A stretch of DNA of 64,000 nucleotides from Rhizobium sp. 007. GTDB taxonomy: Bacteria > Pseudomonadota > Alphaproteobacteria > Rhizobiales > Rhizobiaceae. The stretch covers positions 496,001-560,000 of the forward strand of contig NZ_CP064188.1 of assembly GCF_015353075.1 (NCBI RefSeq), written 5' to 3'. The notes beneath the pieces are model-generated. The model worked only from the letters and a program-made list of their open reading frames with translations. It made no database searches and was not told where the DNA came from. The position numbers and the translations under genes are program-made. Below are positions 1-7,909 of this stretch, piece after piece. Position 1 is the first letter of the stretch, and every line of letters begins with the position of its first letter.

Positions 1-662
1 ACTGGGAAAAGCCCATCTATGTGAAGGTCGGCGGCGCGCGCCCCTATTACGATACGGCTTTGGCGGTGAAGGCCGGCGCGGATGTCGTCGTCCTCGACGG
101 CATGCAGGGCGGCACTGCGGCCACGCAGGACGTCTTCATCGAGCATGTCGGCATGCCGATTCTGGCCTGTATCCGCCCCGCAGTCCAGGCCCTGCAGGAT
201 CTGGGAATGCATCGCAAGGTGCAACTGATCGTATCGGGCGGTATCCGTTCCGGTGCGGACGTCGCAAAGGCTCTGGCACTCGGTGCCGATGCCGTTGCCA
301 TCGGTACGGCGGCGCTGGTTGCACTGGGCGACAACGACCCGAGATGGGAAGACGAATACCGAAAGCTCGGTACCACAGCCGGCGCGTATGATGACTGGCA
401 CGAAGGCAGGGACCCGGCTGGTATTACGACACAGGATCCGGAACTGGCGGTTCGACTGGATCCGATCGCCGCGGGCCGCCGCCTCGCCAACTATCTGAAG
501 GTCATGACGCTCGAAGCCCAGACCATCGCTCGTGCCTGCGGCAAGAACCACCTGCACAACCTGGAGCCGGAAGATCTTTGCGCGCTGACCATGGAAGCGG
601 CTGCCATGGCGCAGATCCCGCTCGCTGGGACGAGCTGGTATCCGGGCAAGGGAGGTTTGTGA
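1..662 (+). CDS. glxD: FMN-binding glutamate synthase-like subunit, C-terminal part (GlxD / N-methylglutamate synthase MgsC)
   Basis: The 5' end lies outside the window; the frame is open from base 3 and about 219 residues are visible. It matches the FMN-binding barrel of the large glutamate synthase subunit: a KVGGARPYYDTAL-like start, LDGMQGGTAATQ, and the late flavin-phosphate motif SGGIRSGADVAKALALGAD. The family member encoded next to glnT in rhizobia (GlxD) is equivalent to subunit C of N-methylglutamate synthase, which makes N-methylglutamate from methylamine-derived nitrogen and glutamate. The following GlnT/GmaS-type gene and purU fit that one-carbon amine role. Assimilation of ammonia from another amine is an alternative. 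The family call is secure; the substrate is inferred from context. Confidence 0.85.
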   Translation, partial: WEKPIYVKVGGARPYYDTALAVKAGADVVVLDGMQGGTAATQDVFIEHVGMPILACIRPAVQALQDLGMHRKVQLIVSGGIRSGADVAKALALGADAVAIGTAALVALGDNDPRWEDEYRKLGTTAGAYDDWHEGRDPAGITTQDPELAVRLDPIAAGRRLANYLKVMTLEAQTIARACGKNHLHNLEPEDLCALTMEAAAMAQIPLAGTSWYPGKGGL

Positions 663-678
663 AACCGCATCAAAACAG

Positions 679-706
679 CGAGCCGCATTTGGGAGGATGC
701 GGCTCG
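679..706 (+). terminator. Hairpin between glxD and glnT
   Basis: Bases 679-688 pair perfectly with 697-706 (10-bp GC-rich stem, 8-nt loop) and are followed by a weak T-rich stretch (GTTTCCGTT). It lies 16 bases after the glxD stop and 37 bases before the glnT start. It may be a leaky terminator or a processing site that lowers glnT expression relative to glxD. Confidence 0.55.
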
Positions 707-743
707 TTTCCGTTGAGTGTCTGAATACAAAAAGGGGAATGAC

Positions 744-2051
744 ATGACACTGGATCTCTCGACATATGCCGCGGACAACGGCATCAAATATTTCATGATC
801 AGCTTTACCGATCTGTTTGGAGGCCAGCGCGCCAAGCTGGTGCCGGCCGAGGCGATCGCAGACATGCAAAAAGACGGCGCCGGTTTTGCGGGCTTTGCCA
901 CCTGGCTCGATCTGACGCCTGCCCATCCCGATCTTTTCGCCATTCCGGACGCATCCTCGGTCATCCAGCTCCCCTGGAAAAAAGATGTGGCCTGGGTCGC
1001 AGCCGACTGCGTCATGGAAGACCAACCGGTCGAGCAGGCTCCCCGGGTTCTCCTCAAGAGACTGATTGGCGAAGCTGAAAGGGCGGGCCTGCGCGTCAAG
1101 ACCGGTGTCGAGCCGGAATTCTTCCTGATCTCGCCAGATGGTTCGAAGATTTCCGACGAGTTCGATAATGCCGAAAAGCCCTGCTATGACCAGCAGGCTG
1201 TCATGCGCCGCTACGACGTCATCGCCGAGATCTGCGACTGCATGCTGAAACTGGGCTGGAAGCCCTATCAGAACGATCATGAGGATGCCAACGGCCAGTT
1301 CGAGATGAATTGGGAATATGACGATGCGCTGCAGACGGCAGACAAGCATTCCTTCTTCAAGTTCATGGTGAAGTCGGTTGCCGAGAAACACGGTCTTCGC
1401 GCCACATTCATGCCGAAGCCCTTCAAGGGCCTGACTGGCAACGGCTGCCATGCCCATATCTCCGTCTGGGACCTCGAGGGTAGAAACAATGCGTTTGCCG
1501 ACAAAGCAATGCCGTTTGGTCTTTCCGCCAAGGGCAAGACCTTCCTCGGAGGCATCATGAAACATGCCCCGGCGCTGGCCGCGGTGACCAATCCGACCGT
1601 CAATTCCTATAAGCGCATCAACGCGCCGCGGACGATCTCCGGTGCGACCTGGGCGCCGAACACGGTGACTTGGACCGGCAACAACCGCACCCATATGGTG
1701 CGCGTGCCCGGCCCCGGCCGCTTCGAGTTGCGGCTGCCCGACGGTGCGGTCAATCCCTATCTGCTGCAGGCAATCATCATCGCGGCGGGACTTTCTGGCC
1801 TTCGCAGCAACGCCGATCCGGGGCCGCATCACGATATCGACATGTACCGCGACGGACATACTGTAACCGACGCCCCCAAACTACCGCTCAACCTGTTGGA
1901 TGCACTTCGCGAGTACGAGAAAGACACCGAGCTGCAAGCCGCCCTCGGCACGGAGTTCTCGGCGGCCTATCTGAAGCTAAAGCAGGGCGAGTGGAACACC
2001 TATTGCTCGCAGTTTACCGCCTGGGAGCATGAAACGACCCTCGACGTCTGA
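744..2051 (+). CDS. glnT: Type III glutamine synthetase family protein (GlnT / gamma-glutamylmethylamide synthetase GmaS)
   Basis: This 435-residue protein has the glutamine synthetase fold. The N-terminal beta-grasp (about residues 1-105) is followed by the catalytic domain with VEPEFFLI (metal-binding glutamates), ANGQFEMNW, GNGCHAHISVWD, and the FELRLPDGAVNPYL region carrying the late metal and ATP ligands. The start is placed at 744, after AAAAGGGGAATGAC, rather than at the in-frame GTG at 717. It would join glutamate to ammonia or to methylamine using ATP. Members next to MgsC-type subunits are gamma-glutamylmethylamide synthetases of the N-methylglutamate pathway, and the neighbours favour that reading. 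Ordinary glutamine synthesis cannot be excluded from sequence alone. Confidence 0.88.
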   Translation: MTLDLSTYAADNGIKYFMISFTDLFGGQRAKLVPAEAIADMQKDGAGFAGFATWLDLTPAHPDLFAIPDASSVIQLPWKKDVAWVAADCVMEDQPVEQAPRVLLKRLIGEAERAGLRVKTGVEPEFFLISPDGSKISDEFDNAEKPCYDQQAVMRRYDVIAEICDCMLKLGWKPYQNDHEDANGQFEMNWEYDDALQTADKHSFFKFMVKSVAEKHGLRATFMPKPFKGLTGNGCHAHISVWDLEGRNNAFADKAMPFGLSAKGKTFLGGIMKHAPALAAVTNPTVNSYKRINAPRTISGATWAPNTVTWTGNNRTHMVRVPGPGRFELRLPDGAVNPYLLQAIIIAAGLSGLRSNADPGPHHDIDMYRDGHTVTDAPKLPLNLLDALREYEKDTELQAALGTEFSAAYLKLKQGEWNTYCSQFTAWEHETTLDV

Positions 2052-2133
2052 TATTTTCCCCGATGCCCTTCGCGGCCTTCCACCCGCGCTGCGCACGGGG
2101 TGTCTTTTTGACATCGCTGCAAGAGAGCCTGCC

Positions 2134-3018
2134 ATGACGCAATTCATCCTGACGGTCACCTGCAAATCAACGCGCGGCATCGTGGCCGCCTTGTCCGGTT
2201 ACCTGGCGGACGCCGGCTGCAACATCGTCGACTCGTCGCAATTTGACGACCTCGATACCGGTCTCTTCTTCATGCGCGTCAGCTTCCTGTCGGAAGAGGG
2301 CCTCGGTCTTGCGGAGCTTGCCGAAGGTCTAAAGCCGATCGCCGCAAAGTTTCGGATGGAAGCTGAGGTCCACGATGGCTCGCGGCGCATGAAGGTCATG
2401 CTGATGGTCTCGCGCTTTGGCCATTGCCTCAACGATCTTCTCTATCGCTGGAAAATTGGCGCACTGCCGATCGATATCGTCGGCGTCGTCTCCAACCATT
2501 TCGACTACCAGAAAGTAGTGGTCAATCATGATATACCGTTCCACCATATTCCGGTGACCAAGGAGAACAAGCCGCAGGCGGAAGCCAGGATCATGGACCT
2601 CGTGGAAGGAACCGGCACCGAACTCATCGTGCTCGCACGCTACATGCAGATCCTTTCTGATCGCATGTGCATCGAGATGTCAGGCAAGATCATCAATATC
2701 CACCACTCCTTCCTGCCGAGCTTCAAGGGCGCCAATCCGTACAAGCAGGCCTACGGTCGCGGCGTAAAGCTGATCGGCGCGACGGCTCACTATGTCACCG
2801 CAGACCTCGATGAAGGCCCTATCATCGAACAGGACACGGTGCGCGTCACCCATGCCCAGAGCCCTGAAGACTATGTCTCGCTCGGCCGCGACGTCGAGGC
2901 GCAGGTTCTGGCGCGCGCCATACACGCGCATATCCATCGCCGCACCTTCATCAACGGCAACCGCACCATCGTCTTTCCGCCAAGCCCGGGGAGCTACGCG
3001 TCCGAGCGCATGGGGTAA
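2134..3018 (+). CDS. purU: Formyltetrahydrofolate deformylase
   Basis: This 294-residue protein has an N-terminal ACT domain (about residues 1-75, beginning TQFILTVTCKSTRGIVAAL) and a formyltransferase-type catalytic domain with NIHHSFLPSFKGANPY and the ATAHYVTADLDEGPIIEQ segment that carries the catalytic histidine and aspartate. It hydrolyses 10-formyl-tetrahydrofolate to formate and tetrahydrofolate. The ATG at 2134 begins the ACT domain; a longer frame from 2029 overlaps glnT and adds no domain. In N-methylglutamate-type methylamine clusters purU helps drain one-carbon units released as formaldehyde, which fits its place 82 bases after glnT. Confidence 0.93.
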   Translation: MTQFILTVTCKSTRGIVAALSGYLADAGCNIVDSSQFDDLDTGLFFMRVSFLSEEGLGLAELAEGLKPIAAKFRMEAEVHDGSRRMKVMLMVSRFGHCLNDLLYRWKIGALPIDIVGVVSNHFDYQKVVVNHDIPFHHIPVTKENKPQAEARIMDLVEGTGTELIVLARYMQILSDRMCIEMSGKIINIHHSFLPSFKGANPYKQAYGRGVKLIGATAHYVTADLDEGPIIEQDTVRVTHAQSPEDYVSLGRDVEAQVLARAIHAHIHRRTFINGNRTIVFPPSPGSYASERMG

Positions 3019-3078
3019 AATGCAGCGTGCGCGAATAACTGCGCCGCCAGTTGCAATCGTCCGACCCTGTCGATAAGT

Positions 3079-3094
3079 ATTTGGTACGCCATAA
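3079..3094. promoter_or_regulatory. Candidate GntR operator 1 (upstream of the GntR gene)
   Basis: ATTTGGTACGCCATAA matches 13 of 16 positions of the reverse complement of the near-palindrome at 4440-4455 in front of the operon at 4481. It lies 68 bases upstream of the GntR start. I infer autoregulation. Confidence 0.5.
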
Positions 3095-3133
3095 TATGGT
3101 GTGGCCGGCTTATACTCTAGGCGAGGCCGGCGA

Positions 3134-3149
3134 GCATGGCATATCATGA
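3134..3149. promoter_or_regulatory. Candidate GntR operator 2 (upstream of the GntR gene)
   Basis: GCATGGCATATCATGA matches 12 of 16 positions of the 4440-4455 site. It ends 12 bases before the GTG start of the GntR gene, so binding would block transcription or early elongation. Confidence 0.45.
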
Positions 3150-3161
3150 CAGGGGCGGACA

Positions 3162-3857
3162 GTGGCGGTTGGTTTGAAAGATTCGACGATCAAAGTGGAA
3201 CGGCCCGCGAAAACCCTGCGCGAACTGGCGCTGGACAAGGTTCGCGAGGCGATCGACAGCGGTCATTTCAAGCCCGGTGATCGTCTGGTGGAGCGAGATC
3301 TCTGCGCCCAGCTTGGCGTAAGCCGAACGATTGTTCGCGAGGTGCTACGGCATCTTGAGTCGGAAGGCCTTGTTGCAAATCTTCCGAACAAGGGCCCGAT
3401 CGTAGCCCGGCTCGATGCTGATGAAGCGCGACAAATCTATGAAATACGCGGAGCGCTAGAGGGCATGGCGGCGCGCCTGTGCGCCGAGCGTCACGATTCT
3501 ACAATCGTTGAAGCGCTCGAGGGGGCGCTCTACGATATTCGCCAGTGCTACCGCGAAAAAGACATGCCGGGCGTCCTGGCCAGTACCTCGGCCTTTTACC
3601 AGGTGCTCTTCAGCAAGGTCGATCGCCACGTTGCCTGGGGTATTGTCAATCTTCTGACTGTCAGGATCAATCATCTCCGCTCGATGACGATCAAGACGGA
3701 TAACCGCAACGTCGAGGGTCCCGCACAGATGGAGCGGATCATCGAGGCGATCAGGCGGGGCGATGGTGAAGGCGCCTATCGTGCTGCGATGGACCACGTA
3801 ACAAGTGCGGCAGCCATCGCCGAGGCCGTGATTTCTTCCCAATCGCCGGCTGCCTGA
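3162..3857 (+). CDS. GntR-family regulator, FadR/FCD subfamily
   Basis: The N-terminal winged helix (about residues 15-85) contains LRELALDKVREAI and the recognition region CAQLGVSRTIVREVLRHLES. The C-terminal helical FCD effector domain begins near YEIRGALEGMAARLCAE; FCD domains usually bind a carboxylic acid with a metal. The GTG start at 3162 follows the ribosome-binding sequence AGGGGCGG. Operator-like palindromes precede both this gene and the operon beginning at 4481, so it is the probable local repressor, released by the substrate or an intermediate of that pathway. Control of the upstream purU cluster is possible but lacks a matching site. The effector is unknown. Confidence 0.88.
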   Translation: MAVGLKDSTIKVERPAKTLRELALDKVREAIDSGHFKPGDRLVERDLCAQLGVSRTIVREVLRHLESEGLVANLPNKGPIVARLDADEARQIYEIRGALEGMAARLCAERHDSTIVEALEGALYDIRQCYREKDMPGVLASTSAFYQVLFSKVDRHVAWGIVNLLTVRINHLRSMTIKTDNRNVEGPAQMERIIEAIRRGDGEGAYRAAMDHVTSAAAIAEAVISSQSPAA

Positions 3858-4425
3858 CATCTTCGTCGTTGACGTGAAGCACAGCGGTCGTTGCCGGGCG
3901 CCGCTGCTTACGCACGCTGCGGAAGCATGAGGTTTGACGCGTTCGATTGGCTCAATCCCACGCGCAGAGTACATTGCCTCCCACAAATCGGTGCGGCGCT
4001 GCAGGTTCAGCCAAAAATCAGGACTCCAAAAATCAGGACTATTGCCGAACACGCGCCAGAATGAGCGCGGTCGGAGCCGTCACCGTGCGGCGATGGTTGC
4101 AAAGCCTTTACGCACCACTTTGTCACCTCATCGACAGCTATGGGTCGAGATCGGCCTTGAACGTCTCGAATTGACTGCTCGGCGGGATCCTCATGTCCTG
4201 ACCGAAGCTCTCATTGTCAATCATGTGGAGTCTGCGAAACAAGCGGCTTTCGAGAGATCGGATGCAGACGCGCCGAGGAGCAAATTCGGCTCTAAACGAG
4301 GCGGAGTGGCTCGCCTCTGTGAACCCGCATATGGCGTCGGGATCGAGCAAGAATTCTCTAAGTACCTGATCGAAATACAAAATCGATTGAAGAAGGCGCC
4401 GCAGCCCGTTGTTCGAACAAGGCTA
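3858..4425. other. Intergenic region with tandem 15-bp repeat, no convincing gene
   Basis: About 570 bases separate the GntR gene from its operon. The only clear structure is a perfect tandem duplication of CCAAAAATCAGGACT at 4011-4025 and 4026-4040. The open frame 3934-4437 has atypical composition and no recognisable domain. This may be decayed coding sequence. Confidence 0.5.
4011..4040. repeat. Tandem 15-bp direct repeat
   Basis: CCAAAAATCAGGACT occurs twice head to tail without mismatch. A slippage duplication is the simplest origin. Confidence 0.8.
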
Positions 4426-4455
4426 TTGACGAATTAATATTATGGCATACCATAA
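4426..4455 (+). promoter_or_regulatory. Promoter and GntR operator 3 for the DUF1185-monooxygenase operon
   Basis: TTGACG (4426-4431) is followed after 16 bases by TACCAT (4448-4453), a plausible sigma-70 promoter. The 16-base near-palindrome TTATGGCATACCATAA (4440-4455; 14 of 16 positions symmetric) covers the -10 element. Related sequences lie at 3079 and 3134 in front of the GntR gene. Repression by occlusion is inferred. Confidence 0.55.
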
Positions 4456-4480
4456 CACCATATGTTGCTGAGGACGTCGC

Positions 4481-5080
4481 ATGATCCAGATTCGCAAGAC
4501 GCTGTTGCAAGTTGAAACTACCTTGATCGAAGGCGGAAAAACCGCGCCGCTGCCGCTGAAACTGTATTCGGCTTTCGCGGTGGTTAAGAATCCATGGGCA
4601 GGCAAAGGCTTTGTCGAGGACCTCAAGCCGGAAATCCATGTGGGCGCCCCTGTGCTCGGAGAATTGCTGACCCGCATGATCATCGAAGCCGTTGGTTCGG
4701 GCGAAGCCGTCGAAGGTTATGGCAAGGCCGCGGTCGTCGGTCTCGACGGCGAAATCGAACACGCTTCAGCGCTGATCCACACACTGCGTTTTGGCAATCA
4801 CTACCGCAATGCCGTCGGCGCCAAGTCTTATCTTGCCTTCTGCAATACCCGTGGCCCGGCCAATGCGCCGATCATGATCCCGCTGATGGACAAAAACGAC
4901 GAGGGCCGCCGTTCGCATTACCTGACCATTCAGACAGCCATTCCCGATGCCCCGGCCGCCGACGAGATCGTCGTAGCACTGGGTGCGTCCGTCGGGGGGC
5001 GTCCGCATCATCGCATCGGCGACCGCTATCAAGACCTCAAGGATCTGGGCCACGACGTCACCAATCCTGCAGGCGTTTGA
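4481..5080 (+). CDS. DUF1185 / amino-acid synthesis family protein (AA_synth)
   Basis: This 199-residue protein matches the AA_synth (DUF1185) family over its whole length: an N-terminal IRKTLLQVETTLIEGG-type strand, a central VKNPWAGKGF segment, and a C-terminal half with IEHASALIHTLRFGNHYR and GASVGGRPHHRIGDRYQDL. Known structures of this family, as I recall them, have a variant of the Bacillus chorismate mutase fold, related to YjgF/RidA-type trimers; no reaction is established. It is the first gene of a flavin-monooxygenase operon and ends 57 bases before the hydrolase start. By analogy with RutC, a YjgF-family member of the Rut pathway, it may process a reactive intermediate; that part is inference. 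Confidence 0.88.
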   Translation: MIQIRKTLLQVETTLIEGGKTAPLPLKLYSAFAVVKNPWAGKGFVEDLKPEIHVGAPVLGELLTRMIIEAVGSGEAVEGYGKAAVVGLDGEIEHASALIHTLRFGNHYRNAVGAKSYLAFCNTRGPANAPIMIPLMDKNDEGRRSHYLTIQTAIPDAPAADEIVVALGASVGGRPHHRIGDRYQDLKDLGHDVTNPAGV

Positions 5081-5137
5081 GAAAGATCAGCTGGCGTCAT
5101 GCAAACGAGACACTCCAGATTGTCGAAAGAGGCATCG

Positions 5138-5935
5138 ATGCAGTTCCAGCGCCAGCACACAATCAACGGCGTCTCATACTTCGAGGCCGGTGAAGGCGAA
5201 CCGTTGGTTCTGATCCATGGCGTCGGCATGCGGGTCGAGGCTTGGGCCCCGCAGATCGCGCTGTTTGCAAAGACGCATCGTGTCATCGCCGTCGACATGC
5301 CTGGACACGGAGAAAGCGCCAAGCTGCCGACCGGAAGCAAACTTGAAGACTTCGTTGCCTGGTTCGGCCGGTTTCTCGACGAGTTGAACATCGATGCCGC
5401 CAATGTCGCCGGCCACTCCATGGGAGCTCTGATCTCCGGTGGGGCTGCTGCTACCTTCGGCAGGCGGATCCGGCGGGTCGCATATCTTAACGGCGTCTAT
5501 CGCCGCAATCCCGAGGCGAAAGCAGCGGTCATGTCTCGCGCAGCTGCAATCCGCGCCAATGGCGTCGACCGCGATGGCCCGCTGAAACGGTGGTTCGGCG
5601 ACGATGACAATAGCCTTTCCGCGCGCGATCTCACGCGTGGCTGGCTGGGCATGGTCGATCCCGAGGGTTACGCCATCGCCTATTGCGCCTTTGCCGGCGG
5701 CGACGATACCTATGCGGACCGCTGGCGAGATGTTCGCTGCCCAGCTTTGTTCTTGACAGGCTCTGACGATCCCAATTCGACGCCGGAAATGGCGACGCAA
5801 ATGGCGGCGATCACCCAAAATGGCTGGGCTCGTATCGTCGACAGCCATCGGCACATGGTTAATCTCACCGCGCCTCATACCGTGAATAGGCTGCTTGCGG
5901 AATGGCTTGAACATCGAGAGGAGGAGCCGAGATGA
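5138..5935 (+). CDS. Alpha/beta hydrolase
   Basis: This 265-residue alpha/beta-fold hydrolase has the oxyanion-hole motif LIHGVG near residue 26, the nucleophile elbow GHSMGA (Ser94), an acid residue in LTGSDDP (about 209-210) and a catalytic histidine in SHRHMVNL (about 238). The ATG at 5138 is preceded by AAAGAGG; an earlier in-frame ATG at 5099 lacks a good ribosome-binding site. The stop overlaps the next start (ATGA), showing translational coupling with the flavin reductase. It probably cleaves an ester, amide or carbamate made after the monooxygenase step, as RutD does in pyrimidine catabolism. The substrate is unknown. Confidence 0.88.
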   Translation: MQFQRQHTINGVSYFEAGEGEPLVLIHGVGMRVEAWAPQIALFAKTHRVIAVDMPGHGESAKLPTGSKLEDFVAWFGRFLDELNIDAANVAGHSMGALISGGAAATFGRRIRRVAYLNGVYRRNPEAKAAVMSRAAAIRANGVDRDGPLKRWFGDDDNSLSARDLTRGWLGMVDPEGYAIAYCAFAGGDDTYADRWRDVRCPALFLTGSDDPNSTPEMATQMAAITQNGWARIVDSHRHMVNLTAPHTVNRLLAEWLEHREEEPR

Positions 5936-6867
5936 CACCAGAATCCATCGATCCACGCGCACTGAGAGACGCCTTCGGCGCTTTTCCGACCGGGGTAACG
6001 GTCGTGACCACCCGCGATTGCGACGACCGGCCGATCGGCTTTACGGCAAACTCATTTACATCGGTCTCCCTCGATCCGCCTCTTCTGCTGGTCTGCTTGG
6101 CAAAGACCTCACGCAACTATGCGACGATGACGGGTGCGAAGCACTTTGCAATCAACGTCCTCTCGGAACGTCAGAAAGATGTGTCGAACACCTTTGCGCG
6201 GCCAGTCGAGGACCGTTTCGCCGCAGTCGAATGGTCTGAAGGCAAGGCCGGCAGCCCAATATTCGCGAATGTCGCGGCGTGGTTCGAGTGCGCCATGGAG
6301 AAGATGGTGGAAGCTGGCGACCACGTCATCCTGATGGGGCGCATCACGGCCTTCGAGAATACCGGCCGCAACGGATTGGGCTATGCCCGCGGCGGTTACT
6401 TCACTCCAATCCTTACAAGCCGGGCCGTTTCGGCCGCAGCGGAAGGTAATATTGAGCTCGGTGCCGTTCTGGAGCGCGACGGCGATGTTCTCCTTCTCGG
6501 CGATGACATGCTTTCGCTGCCGGGCTGCGACGGCAAGGAAGGCAGCCCGACCGAAATTCTGCGAGATTATCTTGAAGATCTGACCGGGCTGAAGGTTACG
6601 ATCGGTTTCCTGTATTCGGTCTATGAAGACAAGAGCGAGGGAAAGCAGCACATTGTCTACCGTGCCTTTGCATCGGAAGGCGCTCCGGCCGCTGGACGCT
6701 TCCTGAAGCCCAAAACACTCACTGCCGAGCAATTCAAGACAAGTTCGACGGCCGATATCATCGCGCGTTTTGCGCTGGAGAGTTCGATCGGCAATTTCGG
6801 GGTTTATTTCGGCGATGAGACTGTTGGTACGGTCCGCCCGGTTGCAGCGAAGGTGGCACAGGCATGA
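5932..6867 (+). CDS. Flavin reductase with C-terminal degenerate Nudix-like domain
   Basis: Residues 1-160 are a flavin reductase-like FMN-binding domain (FGAFPTGVTVVTT, GFTANSFTSVSLDPPLLLVC, AINVLSERQ, GDHVILMGRI). It would supply reduced FMN to the luciferase-like monooxygenase encoded next. Residues about 175-250 form an added domain laid out like Nudix: GAVLERDGDVLLLGDD, then LPG followed by a helix ending LEDLTGL, then FLYSVYEDKSEGKQHIVYRAF. The Nudix-box glutamates of the REUXEEXGU core are not kept, so hydrolase activity is unlikely and a ligand-binding role is more plausible. Total length (311) is about twice that of a stand-alone flavin reductase. Both ends overlap neighbours by ATGA. 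Confidence 0.87.
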   Translation: MTPESIDPRALRDAFGAFPTGVTVVTTRDCDDRPIGFTANSFTSVSLDPPLLLVCLAKTSRNYATMTGAKHFAINVLSERQKDVSNTFARPVEDRFAAVEWSEGKAGSPIFANVAAWFECAMEKMVEAGDHVILMGRITAFENTGRNGLGYARGGYFTPILTSRAVSAAAEGNIELGAVLERDGDVLLLGDDMLSLPGCDGKEGSPTEILRDYLEDLTGLKVTIGFLYSVYEDKSEGKQHIVYRAFASEGAPAAGRFLKPKTLTAEQFKTSSTADIIARFALESSIGNFGVYFGDETVGTVRPVAAKVAQA

Positions 6868-7904
6868 AGTTTTCTCTCTTCGTCCACATGGAACGCCTCG
6901 ACGCAAGCCAGAGCCACAAACGCCTTTATGACGAGTTCGTGGCTCTCTGCGAGATCGCTGACAAAGGTGGCATGCATGCGATTTGGACGGGCGAACATCA
7001 CGGCATGGATTTCACCATCGCGCCCAACCCCTTCGTGACCATCGCCGACCTGGCGCGTCGGACGTCGCGAGTGAGATTAGGCACAGGAACGGTGATCGCA
7101 CCGTTCTGGCATCCGATCAAGCTTGCCGGCGAGGCGGCCATGACCGACATCATCTGCGACGGCAGGCTCGATATCGGGATTGCCCGTGGCGCTTATTCGT
7201 TCGAATACGAGCGTCTGCTTCCCGGTCTGGATGCCTGGGCCGCCGGCCAGCGCATGCGCGAGCTCATTCCGGCTGTCAAAGGTATTTGGAAGGGCGACTA
7301 CGCCCACGACGGCGAGTTCTACAAGTTTCCGTCAACCACGTCGGCGCCGAAACCGCTGCAAAAGCCCAATCCGCCGATCTGGGTCGCAGCCCGTGATCCG
7401 AATTCCCACGAATTCGCCGTTGCCAACGGCTGTAACGTCCAGGTCACCCCGCTTTGGCAGGGTGATGACGAGGTGGAAGCGCTGATGGGGCGGTTCAATG
7501 ACGCTTGCGCGAAGCATCCGACGATCGAGCGGCCCAAGATCATGCTTTTGCGTCATACCTATGTCGGTTCGTCGGACGCAGACATCGCGCAGGCGGCTCA
7601 TGAGCTCAGCCTCTACTACAACTACTTCTTCGCGTGGTTCAAGAACGAGAAGCCGGTCACGCAAGGTCTCATTGAGCGAATTCCCGAAGCTGAAATCAAC
7701 TCAAACGCCATGCTGTCGGACGCCGTCATGCGCACCAACAACGTTGTCGGAAATCCACAAACCGTAATCTCGCGCCTCAAGACCTATGAGGCCATGGGTT
7801 ATGACGAATATTCCTTCTGGATCGATACGGGCATGAGCTTCGAGCGCAAGAAAGCATCGCTTCAGCGCTTTATCGCCGAAGTGATGCCGGCATTTGCGGA
7901 GTGA
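6864..7904 (+). CDS. LLM-class (luciferase-like) flavin-dependent monooxygenase
   Basis: This 346-residue bacterial-luciferase family barrel carries FSLFVHMER at its start, the signature WTGEHH (about residues 47-52), VRLGTGTVIAPFWHPIKLAGE and RLDIGIARGAYSFEY. Such enzymes use reduced FMN and oxygen to oxidise a small substrate. The partner reductase is encoded immediately upstream with a 4-base overlap. Together with the hydrolase and aldehyde dehydrogenase it forms the oxidative core of the operon. In layout it corresponds to RutA, but length and sequence suggest a different substrate, perhaps a cyclic amide, an N-heterocycle or an amine. The family assignment is firm; the substrate is not. 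Confidence 0.9.
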   Translation: MKFSLFVHMERLDASQSHKRLYDEFVALCEIADKGGMHAIWTGEHHGMDFTIAPNPFVTIADLARRTSRVRLGTGTVIAPFWHPIKLAGEAAMTDIICDGRLDIGIARGAYSFEYERLLPGLDAWAAGQRMRELIPAVKGIWKGDYAHDGEFYKFPSTTSAPKPLQKPNPPIWVAARDPNSHEFAVANGCNVQVTPLWQGDDEVEALMGRFNDACAKHPTIERPKIMLLRHTYVGSSDADIAQAAHELSLYYNYFFAWFKNEKPVTQGLIERIPEAEINSNAMLSDAVMRTNNVVGNPQTVISRLKTYEAMGYDEYSFWIDTGMSFERKKASLQRFIAEVMPAFAE

Positions 7905-7909
7905 AGTCT

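Noticed and set aside
3934..4437. 167-residue open frame between the GntR gene and its operon
   Set aside because: No ribosome-binding site, no domain, and composition unlike neighbouring genes; it spans a tandem repeat.
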